Below, piece by piece: positions 16,642 through 25,768 of a DNA stretch of 36,595 nucleotides; position 1 is the stretch's first letter; each line of letters begins with the position of its first letter. A program made the position numbers and the translations under genes. The notes under the pieces were generated by a model that was not told where the DNA came from, searched no databases, and saw only the letters and a list, made by a program, of their open reading frames with translations. This DNA is from Cylindrotheca closterium (taxonomy: Eukaryota; Bacillariophyta; Bacillariophyceae; Bacillariales; Bacillariaceae): NCBI GenBank assembly GCA_933822405.4, contig CAKOGP040000935.1, forward strand, positions 1 to 36,595. The letters are read 5' to 3'.

Positions 16642-18204
16642 ATGGGAGCATTAACACTTAAAGCCTTTTCAGATGAGCTAAGAGAATGGGAATTTATTGA
16701 AGGAGAGGGTATTGACCCAACTGATAGTTTTGGTGTCAACTTAAGATTATCAATCAGAGAAAATCAAATTTTTTTAGCAGAACCGAGTGATCCGACAATT
16801 CCATGGATAACAGATAAAGGTCGGCTATTTTTTGATGGAATGTTTGAAAAAAAATCAGAAAAACAAACAAATTGGGAGTTATTTTTTAATGATATTTTAG
16901 AGTTAATTTATTTCATGGATCATTTAAATTTTCATAAAAAAAACGCTTCTTCGTTTATTTTTGCGTTTGAAAATATAAGTTTAGAAACATTGAACATGTT
17001 ATATCTTATAAAGCAAAATTGTTCACTGATCAAATTAAGAAAAGTTGAAAGCCATAAATCTTCTAATGACTTAGAATCTAGTTACCAATTGTCTCCTGCG
17101 ACTCAAAAACCAAAACTTTATATGTCAAGTTTATGTATTTTATTAAATACAAATCCAAGATATGAAGGTTATGTTTTAAATTTAAGTTTGAGGCAAAGAT
17201 TCTTAAAAGGTGACTTTAAACTATTAAATATTGGTTCTATGTTAGACTTAACTGTACCAACTTATAACCTAGGCTCAAATTTCAGTGTACTAAAATCATT
17301 AGCTGAAGGAACTCATTTATCGTGTCAAGATATTAAAAATGCGGATCATCCAATGTTGATTACAAACACTGAAACTTTGAAACGAAGCGATGCAAAAATT
17401 TTCATGGAGGTATTAAAGTATACTAGTGTGATTGATGTTGCGTGGAACGTTTTAAATCACAATTTAAGTAGCACTGGTATTCAGTCATTAAATAGGTTTT
17501 TACCACTTACAACTGAAGATTTTGTTAATTTCTTTGGGTTATACTATATAAATGTTTCATTAGATTCGACAGCTAATATTAAAAAGTTAGTTGATTTACA
17601 TTTATTGAATATCTTGTCACTTCCAAATTCATTTAATAATTCAGTTTTCGTTGACCAAAATACAAACCCTATTAACCGTTCGTTTTATGAAAAAGCAAAA
17701 GATAAAATGTTTAAAAACTACTTCTATCTACCAAATAATTTATTTTTAGAAGACAATGAAACTTACGTCAACACTCAAGGTTTGATAAAACGAACAACTA
17801 AATTAATACATTTTAAGAAAGATGCGAAAACTAACTGGCAGATCACACGAAAGTTTTATGCTAATACAAAATCACTTATCTTTTTTAACAATAAAAAAGA
17901 CAATGACTTGGTAAGTTTTAATTCAATTAATTCATTTAACTTCCGAAACTATGTTAATTTTCAATTCTTTGCTGTTCAAACGTTATCTAGTTTAAGTTTC
18001 TATTTGACTAAACAAAATTCACCATTGTCAGTATCTCCAAGCTTATCAATTAAGCCTGTGAGAATTAAATTATTAAATACAAAAATTAAGAGCTGGTTAG
18101 ATGATTTTTTTAATAATAACGGTAAGGATTCGTTTAGCTACAATTCGTCGGTTCTGGTAAATTGTTCAAAAATTACAAGATCAAGTACTACAAACTTTTT
18201 TTAA
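16642..18204 (+). CDS. nad11b: NADH dehydrogenase subunit 11, C-terminal part (separate gene)
   Basis: This 520-residue protein matches the part of NuoG/Nad11 that follows the iron-sulfur domains, a degenerate molybdopterin-oxidoreductase-like region of the complex I peripheral arm. It opens with MGALTLKAF and REWEF, then IDPTDSFGVNLRLSIRENQ (residues 24-42) and PWITDKGRLFFDGM (54-67), which parallel the family's ESIDPTDALGSN and WISDKTRF-YDG. TNPRYEG near residue 171 matches the TNPR-E motif. The C-terminal 300 residues are divergent. The N-terminal half is encoded 13 kb away on the other strand (31381-32016). It lies between trnV and nad3. Confidence 0.88.
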   Translation: MGALTLKAFSDELREWEFIEGEGIDPTDSFGVNLRLSIRENQIFLAEPSDPTIPWITDKGRLFFDGMFEKKSEKQTNWELFFNDILELIYFMDHLNFHKKNASSFIFAFENISLETLNMLYLIKQNCSLIKLRKVESHKSSNDLESSYQLSPATQKPKLYMSSLCILLNTNPRYEGYVLNLSLRQRFLKGDFKLLNIGSMLDLTVPTYNLGSNFSVLKSLAEGTHLSCQDIKNADHPMLITNTETLKRSDAKIFMEVLKYTSVIDVAWNVLNHNLSSTGIQSLNRFLPLTTEDFVNFFGLYYINVSLDSTANIKKLVDLHLLNILSLPNSFNNSVFVDQNTNPINRSFYEKAKDKMFKNYFYLPNNLFLEDNETYVNTQGLIKRTTKLIHFKKDAKTNWQITRKFYANTKSLIFFNNKKDNDLVSFNSINSFNFRNYVNFQFFAVQTLSSLSFYLTKQNSPLSVSPSLSIKPVRIKLLNTKIKSWLDDFFNNNGKDSFSYNSSVLVNCSKITRSSTTNFF

Positions 18205-18214
18205 GAACAAACAC

Positions 18215-18652
18215 ATGGATATCAATTTTTTCTCTAAAAATTTTATAACTTCTAATAACTATTTAGAACAATTTAGTTTTTTGAAGGAGTCTTCGATGAA
18301 AGAAGAATATTTAGGAATTTTTGTTTACTTATGTTTTGCAACTTTTCTTGCGCTTCTAATCGTTGTTCTATCTTATTTTCTAGTGACTCAAAGCCCAGAA
18401 ACTGAGAAACTTTCAACTTATGAGTGTGGATTCGAACCGTATGGTGACACTCGAAACCAGTTTAATATTCGATTCTATATTATCGCGATTTTGTTCGTTT
18501 TATTCGATATTGAGATTATTTTCTTGCTGCCATGGTGTGTTTCGATTTCGCAATTAAACTTACTAGGATTTTGGTCTATGGTTGAGTTTTTAGTTGAACT
18601 AGGCATTGGTTTTATTTACGCATGGTGCGTAGGTGCAATCGAATGGAGTTAA
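18215..18652 (+). CDS. nad3: NADH dehydrogenase subunit 3
   Basis: This small membrane subunit of complex I contains the loop that responds to the active/deactive transition. The hallmarks are YECGFEPYGDTRNQFNIRF, with its conserved Cys, and LFDIEIIFLLPW. From the first ATG the protein is 145 residues, about 27 longer than usual. An in-frame ATG at 18296 (MKEEYLGIF) gives 118 residues and fits the family much better, so it may be the true start. The gene begins 10 bases after nad11b ends. The short AT-rich spacer after it leads to cox3. Confidence 0.96.
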   Translation: MDINFFSKNFITSNNYLEQFSFLKESSMKEEYLGIFVYLCFATFLALLIVVLSYFLVTQSPETEKLSTYECGFEPYGDTRNQFNIRFYIIAILFVLFDIEIIFLLPWCVSISQLNLLGFWSMVEFLVELGIGFIYAWCVGAIEWS

Positions 18653-18692
18653 TATAAGGACATATATAAAAAGGGTTATATATTGTTTAAAT

Positions 18693-18704
18693 ATATACGT
18701 ATAT
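18693..18704. repeat. 12-base perfect palindrome at the cox3 start
   Basis: ATATACGTATAT is its own reverse complement and overlaps the first candidate cox3 ATG (18703). It lies in the 50-base spacer after nad3, where no tRNA separates the genes. It may be a processing or promoter element, or chance in AT-rich DNA. Confidence 0.4.
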
Positions 18705-19572
18705 GTATACAATGAGTACTTTAAAGAATAATTTTAATATTAAATACGTAAATACAACTCATCAGTTTCATTTAGTGGATCCAAGCCCTTGGCCTCTTAT
18801 GGCATCATTAGGCGGTTTTTTTTTAACAAGTGGTCTTGTATCTTATATGCATAAGTTTATAGGTGGTTGGAGTTTATTCCTTAATGGCTTCCTACTTGTG
18901 CTTTATGTTATGTATGTTTGGTGGCGAGATATTGTACGAGAAGCAACCTACGAAGAACATCATACTTTCGTTGTGCAAAGAGGGTTAAGATTAGGTATGA
19001 TTTTATTTATTGTATCCGAGATAATGTTTTTCTTTGCTTTCTTTTGGGCCTTCTTTCACTCAAGTTTAGCTCCTGTTTTCAACATTGGGGGAGTATGGCC
19101 TCCTAAGTCAATTATTGCTATGAATACTTATACTATTCCATTAACTAATACTCTTATTTTATTAAGTTCTGGAGCAACTGTTACTTGGGCTCATCACGCT
19201 ATTATCTTGAATGCTAAGCGTCACACAATCATCTCGCTTATTTACACTGTTGCATTAGCTGCATTGTTTACATATTTTCAAGGTTTAGAATATGTAACAG
19301 CTCCATTTAATATCAGTGATGGTATTTATGGATCTTGTTTTTATATGGCTACTGGTTTTCATGGTTTTCATGTTTTTGCTGGTACTATTGCATTAATTGT
19401 TTCATTTATCAGAATTGTGTTAAATCATTCTACAAACACTCAACATTTTGGTTTTGAGTCAGCAATTTGGTATTGGCATTTTGTAGACGTTGTATGGCTT
19501 TTCTTATTTATCAATATTTATTGGTGGGGAAATCTTGAGCCTTACAATTTATCTACAAACGTGCTAATGTAA
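18703..19572 (+). CDS. cox3: Cytochrome c oxidase subunit III
   Basis: This is a seven-helix structural subunit of complex IV. The 289-residue product carries [18 protein letters not shown] near the N-terminus, [29 protein letters not shown] and the C-terminal [15 protein letters not shown]. There are two candidate starts three codons apart, at 18703 and 18712 (MSTLKNN). The second lies outside a palindrome and is equally plausible. The stop TAA is followed after 11 bases by cob, so the two are probably co-transcribed. Confidence 0.98.
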   Translation: MYTMSTLKNNFNIKYVNTTHQFHLVDPSPWPLMASLGGFFLTSGLVSYMHKFIGGWSLFLNGFLLVLYVMYVWWRDIVREATYEEHHTFVVQRGLRLGMILFIVSEIMFFFAFFWAFFHSSLAPVFNIGGVWPPKSIIAMNTYTIPLTNTLILLSSGATVTWAHHAIILNAKRHTIISLIYTVALAALFTYFQGLEYVTAPFNISDGIYGSCFYMATGFHGFHVFAGTIALIVSFIRIVLNHSTNTQHFGFESAIWYWHFVDVVWLFLFINIYWWGNLEPYNLSTNVLM

Positions 19573-19583
19573 ATTTAAGCAAA

Positions 19584-20837
19584 ATGGTTACTAACCTTTT
19601 AAAAAAAAATGATTTAGGTATGAATGAAGTTGTTAAACAAACTGCATTGGCAACACGAACACGTGCAAGAAACGTGTCTTTAAACAAATTCAGATGGAAC
19701 AAAAGTTATTTATTAGGTTTTGTAGATAGCCATTTGATTCACTACCCAACTCCAATAAGTTTAACTTATGCATGGAGTTTTGGTTCTTTAGCAGGAATAT
19801 GTCTTGTTATTCAGATTATCTCAGGAGTTCTGTTAACCACTCATTATACTGCAAACATTGATTTAGCATTTGCAAGTGTTGAATATATTATGCGTGATGT
19901 TCCAAATGGTTGGTTCATCCGGTATGTTCACGCAAACGGTGCTTCGATGTTCTTCATCGTTGTGTATTCACATATTTTCCGGGGTTTATACTACGGATCT
20001 TACATGAAGCCTCGACAGTTACTTTGGTGTTCAGGAGTAGTTTTAATGTTACTAATTATGGGAACTGCTTTTACTGGTTATGTTCTTCCTTGGGGTCAAA
20101 TGAGTTTTTGGGGAGCAACTGTGATTACCAATATGGTAACTGCAATTCCTTTCGGAGGTCAAACTATAGTTGAGTGGTTATGGGGTGGTTTTACTGTAAA
20201 CGCGCCAACTCTACGAAGATTCTATACTGTTCACTTTTTACTACCATTCATTATTGCTGGGGTAACATTAATTCACTTAGCCTTATTACATAAAGATGGT
20301 TCTAATAGTCCAATTGGTTCAGATACTGGTGTAGATGATGTTCCATTTTATCCGTATTATTTTGCAAAAGACTTATTTGCATTTACTTGCTTTATTCTTT
20401 TTTTTGGTGTTTTTGTATTTTTCTTTCCAAATTTATTAAATCACCCAGATAATTGTATTCCAGCAGATCCAATGGAAACTCCAAAACATTTAGTGCCTGA
20501 GTGGTATTTTCTGCCTTTCTATGCGATTTTAAGATCAATTCCACATAAAGCAGCAGGTATTGTTGCAATGGGTGGTGCGATCCTAATTCTATTAGTGATT
20601 CCGTATACTTATACTGGTTATATTAGAAATACTACCTACAGACCTTTATTTAAAGTATTTTATTGGTTATTAGTTGCAGACTTCCTAACACTAATGTGGG
20701 TTGGTCAAGCACCTATCACAGATCCATTCATCTTACTAGGTCAAGTAGCATCTGTATACTATTTTTCATTCTTTATTTTTATAATCCCTATTATTGGTAT
20801 TATTGAAACAAAATTAGTTAACTATAAAGTAGATTAG
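19584..20837 (+). CDS. cob: Cytochrome b
   Basis: This is the heme-bearing core of complex III with the Qo and Qi sites. Motifs seen are [30 protein letters not shown], and the Qo-site [12 protein letters not shown]. Heme-ligand histidines occur in the expected helices. At 417 residues it carries an N-terminal extension of about 35 residues, rich in Lys/Arg, before the conserved [19 protein letters not shown] second in-frame ATG at codon 13 would shorten the extension. There are no introns. A tRNA-like element follows the stop TAG. Confidence 0.98.
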   Translation: MVTNLLKKNDLGMNEVVKQTALATRTRARNVSLNKFRWNKSYLLGFVDSHLIHYPTPISLTYAWSFGSLAGICLVIQIISGVLLTTHYTANIDLAFASVEYIMRDVPNGWFIRYVHANGASMFFIVVYSHIFRGLYYGSYMKPRQLLWCSGVVLMLLIMGTAFTGYVLPWGQMSFWGATVITNMVTAIPFGGQTIVEWLWGGFTVNAPTLRRFYTVHFLLPFIIAGVTLIHLALLHKDGSNSPIGSDTGVDDVPFYPYYFAKDLFAFTCFILFFGVFVFFFPNLLNHPDNCIPADPMETPKHLVPEWYFLPFYAILRSIPHKAAGIVAMGGAILILLVIPYTYTGYIRNTTYRPLFKVFYWLLVADFLTLMWVGQAPITDPFILLGQVASVYYFSFFIFIIPIIGIIETKLVNYKVD

Positions 20838-20852
20838 TTTGTTTTGTTTACT

Positions 20853-20926
20853 GTTAAGTGGAAAGACTTATTGGTTTCATTCGTCTTTTGCGGAATTTCT
20901 TACAGGTTCAACTCCTGTTCTTAACT
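20853..20926 (+). tRNA. Aberrant tRNA-like element between cob and nad2
   Basis: The acceptor GTTAAGT/TCTTAAC, D-arm GAAA/TTTC and T-arm ACAGG-TTCAACT-CCTGT are good. The anticodon arm is poor. The stable pairing ATTCG/CGGAA gives loop TCTTTTG with C33, while the register with canonical U33 (loop CTTTTGC, anticodon UUU) leaves almost no stem. A normal tRNA-Lys(UUU) exists at 32452, so this is either a decayed second copy or a processing signal at the cob/nad2 boundary. Confidence 0.45.
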
Positions 20927-20930
20927 AATT

Positions 20931-22973
20931 ATGATTGAGCTAGAATTATTTCAAATATATCATTTAAAAGAAATGTCGCTGTCAACTGAACTTTTTTTAA
21001 GTTGTTCTATACTTCAATTTACTTTTTATGCCATCAGTACAGCTTATCAACGTAAAGCGGGATTTGTCATTTTGAACCAGCAAGTCTATTACATTGGTTC
21101 TTTATTAATTATTTTGTCTTGTTTTCTTCTTTTGAATGAAGATTTATTAATTATGAATTCCTTTAGTAGTAATAATTTCATTATCAATGATTATTTTGGT
21201 TTTATTACTAAATTAACTATCTGTTTAACATCACTTATGTTTTTAACAATTATTAACGTTTCGTTTCGGGATGAGCCTATTCAAAACAATTTTGAATATG
21301 CAGTATTGATTATCATTTCGATTTTAGGTTTACTTTTACTTTGTTCTTCTAATGACTTAATCACAGCGTATCTTGCTATTGAATTACAAAGTGTCGCTTT
21401 TTATATCATGTCTACTTTTAAGAGAAATTCTAGTTATTCAATAGAAAGTGGTTTAAAATATTTTATTATTGGTGCGTTATCATCGGCATTTTTTCTTTTC
21501 GGTTCATCAATCGTTTATGGTTGTATGGGTAGTCTTAGTTTTGATGATCTTCAAATGTTTTTCTCATTACTGTTTTCAACTAAAGTTGATTCATCGATTT
21601 GGTACGCTTCATTAGTTCCAGATTTTCTATTTGCTGATAAAGCTTCGTCTATCGTTGCACTTTTTATTCCATTATTAGATAATGTTATTGGTATCAATCT
21701 AGATTTTGACTTCTTGACTACTTCTTTAAAACCATATTCTTGTCATGAACCAACCGGAGACAGTTTAATCGATTGGTGTTGTGCTCAAGATATTTACACA
21801 AACCAATTATTAACAAACGGTTTAACTCAAGTAAGTGTACCGTTTTCAATTTTTAATACATTCATAGATGGCTCTAACTTTCAATTAGTTGAAGGTCAGT
21901 TAAACATTTATGATAGAGCACTATTACTTGCCCAATATGATTTTTTCTCTTCTTATGTGACCCAATCATTTTTGTCTTACCCAATTTGGTCTGAATTGAC
22001 AAATACTAATGGGTTATTAAATCTGAGTGAGAATGTGTCATTTTTAAACCATATTTTCAATTGTTATGTTAGTTCGGGAAGTTCTTTCGTGCAGCAAAGT
22101 GAGAGCCTTTTAAATTTGGAATTCGTTTCAATTGGTTTTATCTTAATTTGTTTGAGTATTTTCATAAAATTAGCTATCGCACCATTTCATTTTTGGTCGT
22201 TAGATGTTTATGAAGGGTCTCCTAATACTACGACTGCTTTCTTTTCAGTAGTTCCAAAAATAGGTCTGTTTGTATTATTGATGAGACTTTGTTATGTAAG
22301 TTTCTATAATATCTTCGATAGTTATCAACCATTTTTCTTTTTATTATCTCTGGCTAGTGTTTTCGTTGGTGCGCTAGGTGGCTTAGAGCAAAGAAAATTA
22401 AAAACTTTACTTGCTTATAGTTCTATTGGTCATACCGGTTATTTAATGTTATCGTTTAGTACCGGTAACGTTGAAGGTATGCAAATGATGTTTTACTATT
22501 TAGCGATTTATATGATTTCAGGGTTATGTTTTTGGTCTGTTTACTTATTTTTAAGACAAAAGAGGAATTTTTATTTTAACAAATCAAACAAAGAACTTGG
22601 AGATTTAGTGTTATTGAAAGAATCAAATCCAATGTTAGCTTTAATTTTAGCTATGACCTTGTTTTCTATTGCAGGAATTCCACCTATTGTTGGGTTCTTA
22701 GCTAAGATTGGAATTTTTTTAACAGTAATAAAATCTTCCGCATATTTAGTCGCTGTGTTAAGTATTCTTTTCAGTGTGATCTCAACATTTTATTATATTC
22801 GATTGATTAAAATTTTATATTTTGAAAACAGTTTAGTTGGAAAGCTTTATATTCCAATCACTACTCAGAAGTCTTTATTAATCTCGGTTTTAGCACTGTC
22901 TTTAATCGTTTTATGCATTGACCCTACTATTTTATATTTAGTTTTTTACAAAGCAACTTTGTTAGCAAGTTAG
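20931..22973 (+). CDS. nad2: NADH dehydrogenase subunit 2 with a large internal insertion
   Basis: This is a proton-pumping antiporter-like subunit of complex I. At 680 residues it is far longer than the usual 480-500. The N-terminal part runs through YLAIELQSVAFYIMSTF and GLKYFIIGALSSAFFLFG (to about residue 210). The second conserved part resumes at about 396 with FIKLAIAPFHFWSLDVYEG, then LAYSSIGHTGYLML and FSIAGIPPIVGFLAK. Residues about 213-393 have no family counterpart. They are less hydrophobic, rich in Ser, Asp, Asn and aromatic residues, and stay in frame throughout. The start ATG lies four bases after a tRNA-like element; the stop is TAG. Confidence 0.96.
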   Translation: MIELELFQIYHLKEMSLSTELFLSCSILQFTFYAISTAYQRKAGFVILNQQVYYIGSLLIILSCFLLLNEDLLIMNSFSSNNFIINDYFGFITKLTICLTSLMFLTIINVSFRDEPIQNNFEYAVLIIISILGLLLLCSSNDLITAYLAIELQSVAFYIMSTFKRNSSYSIESGLKYFIIGALSSAFFLFGSSIVYGCMGSLSFDDLQMFFSLLFSTKVDSSIWYASLVPDFLFADKASSIVALFIPLLDNVIGINLDFDFLTTSLKPYSCHEPTGDSLIDWCCAQDIYTNQLLTNGLTQVSVPFSIFNTFIDGSNFQLVEGQLNIYDRALLLAQYDFFSSYVTQSFLSYPIWSELTNTNGLLNLSENVSFLNHIFNCYVSSGSSFVQQSESLLNLEFVSIGFILICLSIFIKLAIAPFHFWSLDVYEGSPNTTTAFFSVVPKIGLFVLLMRLCYVSFYNIFDSYQPFFFLLSLASVFVGALGGLEQRKLKTLLAYSSIGHTGYLMLSFSTGNVEGMQMMFYYLAIYMISGLCFWSVYLFLRQKRNFYFNKSNKELGDLVLLKESNPMLALILAMTLFSIAGIPPIVGFLAKIGIFLTVIKSSAYLVAVLSILFSVISTFYYIRLIKILYFENSLVGKLYIPITTQKSLLISVLALSLIVLCIDPTILYLVFYKATLLAS

Positions 22974-22995
22974 ATTGTTTAAAATATCTCATTAA

Positions 22996-23085
22996 AGAAG
23001 AGTGGCTGAGGGGTTTAAAGCGAAGATCTGCTAAATCTTTATATAGAAATAAACTATATCGTGGGTTCGAATCCCACTTCTTCTG
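22996..23085 (+). tRNA. trnS(gcu): tRNA-Ser(GCU)
   Basis: Class II cloverleaf with acceptor AGAAGAG/TTCTTCT, anticodon loop CTGCTAA, a long variable arm and T-arm GTGGG-TTCGAAT-CCCAC. It reads AGU and AGC. Confidence 0.92.
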
Positions 23086-23109
23086 ACTATTTTAAAAATT
23101 TGATTAATA

Positions 23110-23601
23110 ATGTTTTTTCACATAAAAGTGTCTGCAAAAGATAAAAAAGTGTTAGAAAACTTTGGCCAATTTATTTCAAAATTACAACTAACTTCCAACT
23201 CTTTACAATCATTGTCTAAGCGTAATTTACGTAAGTTTATTACTGTGTTAAAATCACCTCATGTAAATAAAACGGCGCAAGAACAGTTTGAATTTAGAGT
23301 CTACACTAAAGAATTTGTAATTAGTTCTTTTAAACCCTTAACTCTTTTTTTAATTTTAAAGAAAATAAATAATTTAAGTTTTTCAGGACTAAACTTAAAA
23401 ATAGAACGTTTGTTTAAACGAAATACGAAAAAAAAATTAATAGCATTAAATCCAGATAGTGTTGATCTTAACACTCTCGAAAAATTGAACCCACTCTCAC
23501 TTTCAGATTCATTTAGTATTCAAAATTTTTCATCATCAAAAAGGTATATTCAATTATTTGATTGTTATGGGGAAATTGTTTTAAAAACCAATTTCCAATA
23601 A
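23110..23601 (+). CDS. rps10: Ribosomal protein uS10
   Basis: uS10 is a small-subunit head protein. The 163-residue product is longer than the bacterial 103. The core is clear: FHIKVSAKDKKVLENF at the N-terminus corresponds to the first strand and helix, and LKSPHVNKTAQEQFEFRVYT (about residues 47-66) is the diagnostic SPHVNK-ARDQFE motif. FLILKKINNLSFSGLNLKIE follows. The final 60 residues are a divergent extension. It lies between trnS(GCU) and trnR(UCU), alone rather than in a ribosomal-protein cluster. Confidence 0.9.
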   Translation: MFFHIKVSAKDKKVLENFGQFISKLQLTSNSLQSLSKRNLRKFITVLKSPHVNKTAQEQFEFRVYTKEFVISSFKPLTLFLILKKINNLSFSGLNLKIERLFKRNTKKKLIALNPDSVDLNTLEKLNPLSLSDSFSIQNFSSSKRYIQLFDCYGEIVLKTNFQ

Positions 23602-23625
23602 AATAAAATTTTCATATGTTGAATT

Positions 23626-23699
23626 GCATCTTTAGCTCAGTTGGATAGAGCAACAGCCTTCTAAGCTGACGGTCAGGGGTTCGAATCCCTTAAGATGTG
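23626..23699 (+). tRNA. trnR(ucu): tRNA-Arg(UCU)
   Basis: Acceptor GCATCTT/AAGATGT, D-stem GCTC/GAGC, anticodon arm CAGC-CTTCTAA-GCTG and T-arm AGGGG-TTCGAAT-CCCTT. It reads AGA and AGG. Confidence 0.93.
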
Positions 23700-23748
23700 A
23701 GTTTTTGCATCTAAATATGAAAAAAGGTTAGAGACCTTCTCTCATAAA

Positions 23749-25758
23749 ATGTATATTCCATTAGTTTTTTTATCTTTTACAGGTTTTTGTATAGCTGGTT
23801 TATTCGGTAGACATATAGGACCTAAAGGTTCAGCAATCGTTACTACAGGATGTCTTGCTACTTCATTTTTATTATCACTATTTGCATTTTATGAAGTGGG
23901 ATTGATGGGTAGTGTTGTTTACATCCGTTTAGCTCCTTGGGTTAGTTCAGAAGTATTGTTAATTAATTGGGGTTTTATGTTTGATAGTTTAACAGTTGTA
24001 ATGTGTGTTGTTGTTACTTTCATATCGTCTCTTGTGCACCTTTATTCAATTGAGTACATGTCACATGATCCTCATTTGCCACGATTTATGTCTTATTTAT
24101 CATTATTTACTTTTTTTATGTTAATTTTAGTTACAGCTGATAATTATATTCAAATGTTCCTAGGATGGGAGGGTATCGGTCTATGTTCGTATTTATTAAT
24201 TAATTTTTGGTTTACTCGAGTACAAGCAAATAAAGCGGCAATCAAAGCTATGGTTATAAACCGAATTGGAGATTTTTGCTTAATTATAGGTATTTTAGTT
24301 ATGTTTGTAAACTTTAAATCAGTTGATTATGCAACAGTAGCAGCCATGGCACCATTTTTTAAAAATGAAACTGCCAATTTTTTAAATTTAGATTTTGATG
24401 TTATTTCTCTTATTTGTGTGTTTTTATTTTTAGGTGCTGTCGGTAAATCTGCTCAGTTGGGTCTTCATACTTGGCTTCCAGATGCGATGGAAGGTCCTAC
24501 TCCAGTGTCAGCGTTGATTCATGCTGCGACTCTAGTAACCGCAGGAGTGTTTTTGATCGCAAGAAGTTCGTTTCTTTTTGAATTAGCACCCAATGTTTTA
24601 GAGTTTGTTGCTGTATTGGGGGCAATGACTGCATTCTTTGCGTCAAGTGTAGGTTTACTACAAAACGATTTGAAGAAAGTAATTGCTTATTCAACTTGTA
24701 GTCAGTTAGGTTACATGGTCTTCTCTTGTGGTTGTTCAGATTATAGCGCGGGTGTTTTTCATTTAGCTAACCATGCCTTTTTTAAAGCGTTGTTGTTTTT
24801 AGGTGCTGGTGCTGTCATTCATGCCGTAAATGATGAACAAGATATGCGAAAAATGGGCGGTTTAAAGAAATTAGTGCCATTTACTTATTCTGCAATGACT
24901 ATTGGTTCACTTGCTTTGATTGGTTTTCCATTTTTAGCTGGGTTTTACTCAAAAGATCTAGTTTTGGAGCTTGCATATGGTAAGTTTACTCCGTCTAGTC
25001 ATTTTAGTTATTGGTTAGGAACTTTTGGTGCTTTCTTGACTGCTTTCTATTCAACTAGATTGGCTTGTTTAACTTTTTTAGTTAAACCCAATGGTTATCG
25101 GTCAGTTATTGGTTTTGCTCAAGAAACTTTTAGTTACATATTCGTGGCGTTATGTTTTTTAATTGTACCAAGTATTTTTATAGGTTTTATTGCTAAAGAC
25201 ATGGTAGTAGGTGTTGGTAGTGATTTCTTTGGTGCGGCTATTTATAACAATCCTAAAACTCTTCATGTCTTCGATGCTGAATTTGTAGTGTTCTTTTATA
25301 AGATTCTACCTGTTACATTAAGTTTGTTAGGTGCGACTTTATCATTCATTTTATATAATTTTCAAAGTTCAATTCTATTTCATGTTAAAACTTCATTCAT
25401 CGGTCGTAAAGTTTATAGCTTTTTAAATAAAAAGTGGTTTTTTGATAAGATGTACAATGAATTGTTTGGCCAGTTTTTCTTTAAATTTGGTTATTCGATG
25501 AGTTATAAATCAATTGATAGGGGTACTTTTGAAATTATTGGTCCAACAGGCCTTTCTTCGGTAGCTATGAAAACCGCTCACCAACTGCATAAAGCTCAAA
25601 CCGGTTCGTTATACCATTATACATTGATTATCTTAACAGCATTAACTCTAATATTATGTATGCGACAGTTATGGTCAGTTTTTGGTTATAGCTTTGATTA
25701 TCGAGGTTTAGTATTAATTGTTATTACCCTATTTTTCATTTCAAATTCAAACCGATAA
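23749..25758 (+). CDS. nad5: NADH dehydrogenase subunit 5
   Basis: This is the distal antiporter-like subunit of complex I, with the long lateral helix. The 669-residue product has the standard length. Signatures include FMLILVTADNYIQMFLGWEG, GKSAQLGLHTWLPDAMEGPT, VSALIHAATLVTAGVFLIAR and FFKALLFLGAGAVIHA. Conserved Lys, Glu and His residues of the proton path are in place. The C-terminal part has FNKKWFFDKMYNE, the traverse-helix region. It ends 10 bases before cox2, with no tRNA between, so nad5-cox2 probably share an mRNA. There are no introns. Confidence 0.98.
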   Translation: MYIPLVFLSFTGFCIAGLFGRHIGPKGSAIVTTGCLATSFLLSLFAFYEVGLMGSVVYIRLAPWVSSEVLLINWGFMFDSLTVVMCVVVTFISSLVHLYSIEYMSHDPHLPRFMSYLSLFTFFMLILVTADNYIQMFLGWEGIGLCSYLLINFWFTRVQANKAAIKAMVINRIGDFCLIIGILVMFVNFKSVDYATVAAMAPFFKNETANFLNLDFDVISLICVFLFLGAVGKSAQLGLHTWLPDAMEGPTPVSALIHAATLVTAGVFLIARSSFLFELAPNVLEFVAVLGAMTAFFASSVGLLQNDLKKVIAYSTCSQLGYMVFSCGCSDYSAGVFHLANHAFFKALLFLGAGAVIHAVNDEQDMRKMGGLKKLVPFTYSAMTIGSLALIGFPFLAGFYSKDLVLELAYGKFTPSSHFSYWLGTFGAFLTAFYSTRLACLTFLVKPNGYRSVIGFAQETFSYIFVALCFLIVPSIFIGFIAKDMVVGVGSDFFGAAIYNNPKTLHVFDAEFVVFFYKILPVTLSLLGATLSFILYNFQSSILFHVKTSFIGRKVYSFLNKKWFFDKMYNELFGQFFFKFGYSMSYKSIDRGTFEIIGPTGLSSVAMKTAHQLHKAQTGSLYHYTLIILTALTLILCMRQLWSVFGYSFDYRGLVLIVITLFFISNSNR

Positions 25759-25768
25759 AACTAAATAA

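Noticed and set aside
16642..18204. A long unassigned-looking ORF that could be an intron maturase or a horizontally acquired gene.
   Set aside because: Its N-terminal 200 residues carry Nad11/NuoG C-terminal motifs (IDPTD, WITDK-R-F-DG, TNPRYEG), and no reverse transcriptase or LAGLIDADG motif is visible.
21567..22109. The Nad2 insertion as an intron.
   Set aside because: It stays in frame over about 540 bases with no stop and has no visible group I or II intron core. It is kept as a coding insertion, with RNA-seq named as the test.
24497..24694. Minus-strand ORF inside nad5, and similar antisense ORFs in cox1, nad1, rpl14, rpl2, rps3 and atp9.
   Set aside because: They are shadows of strongly conserved genes on the opposite strand.
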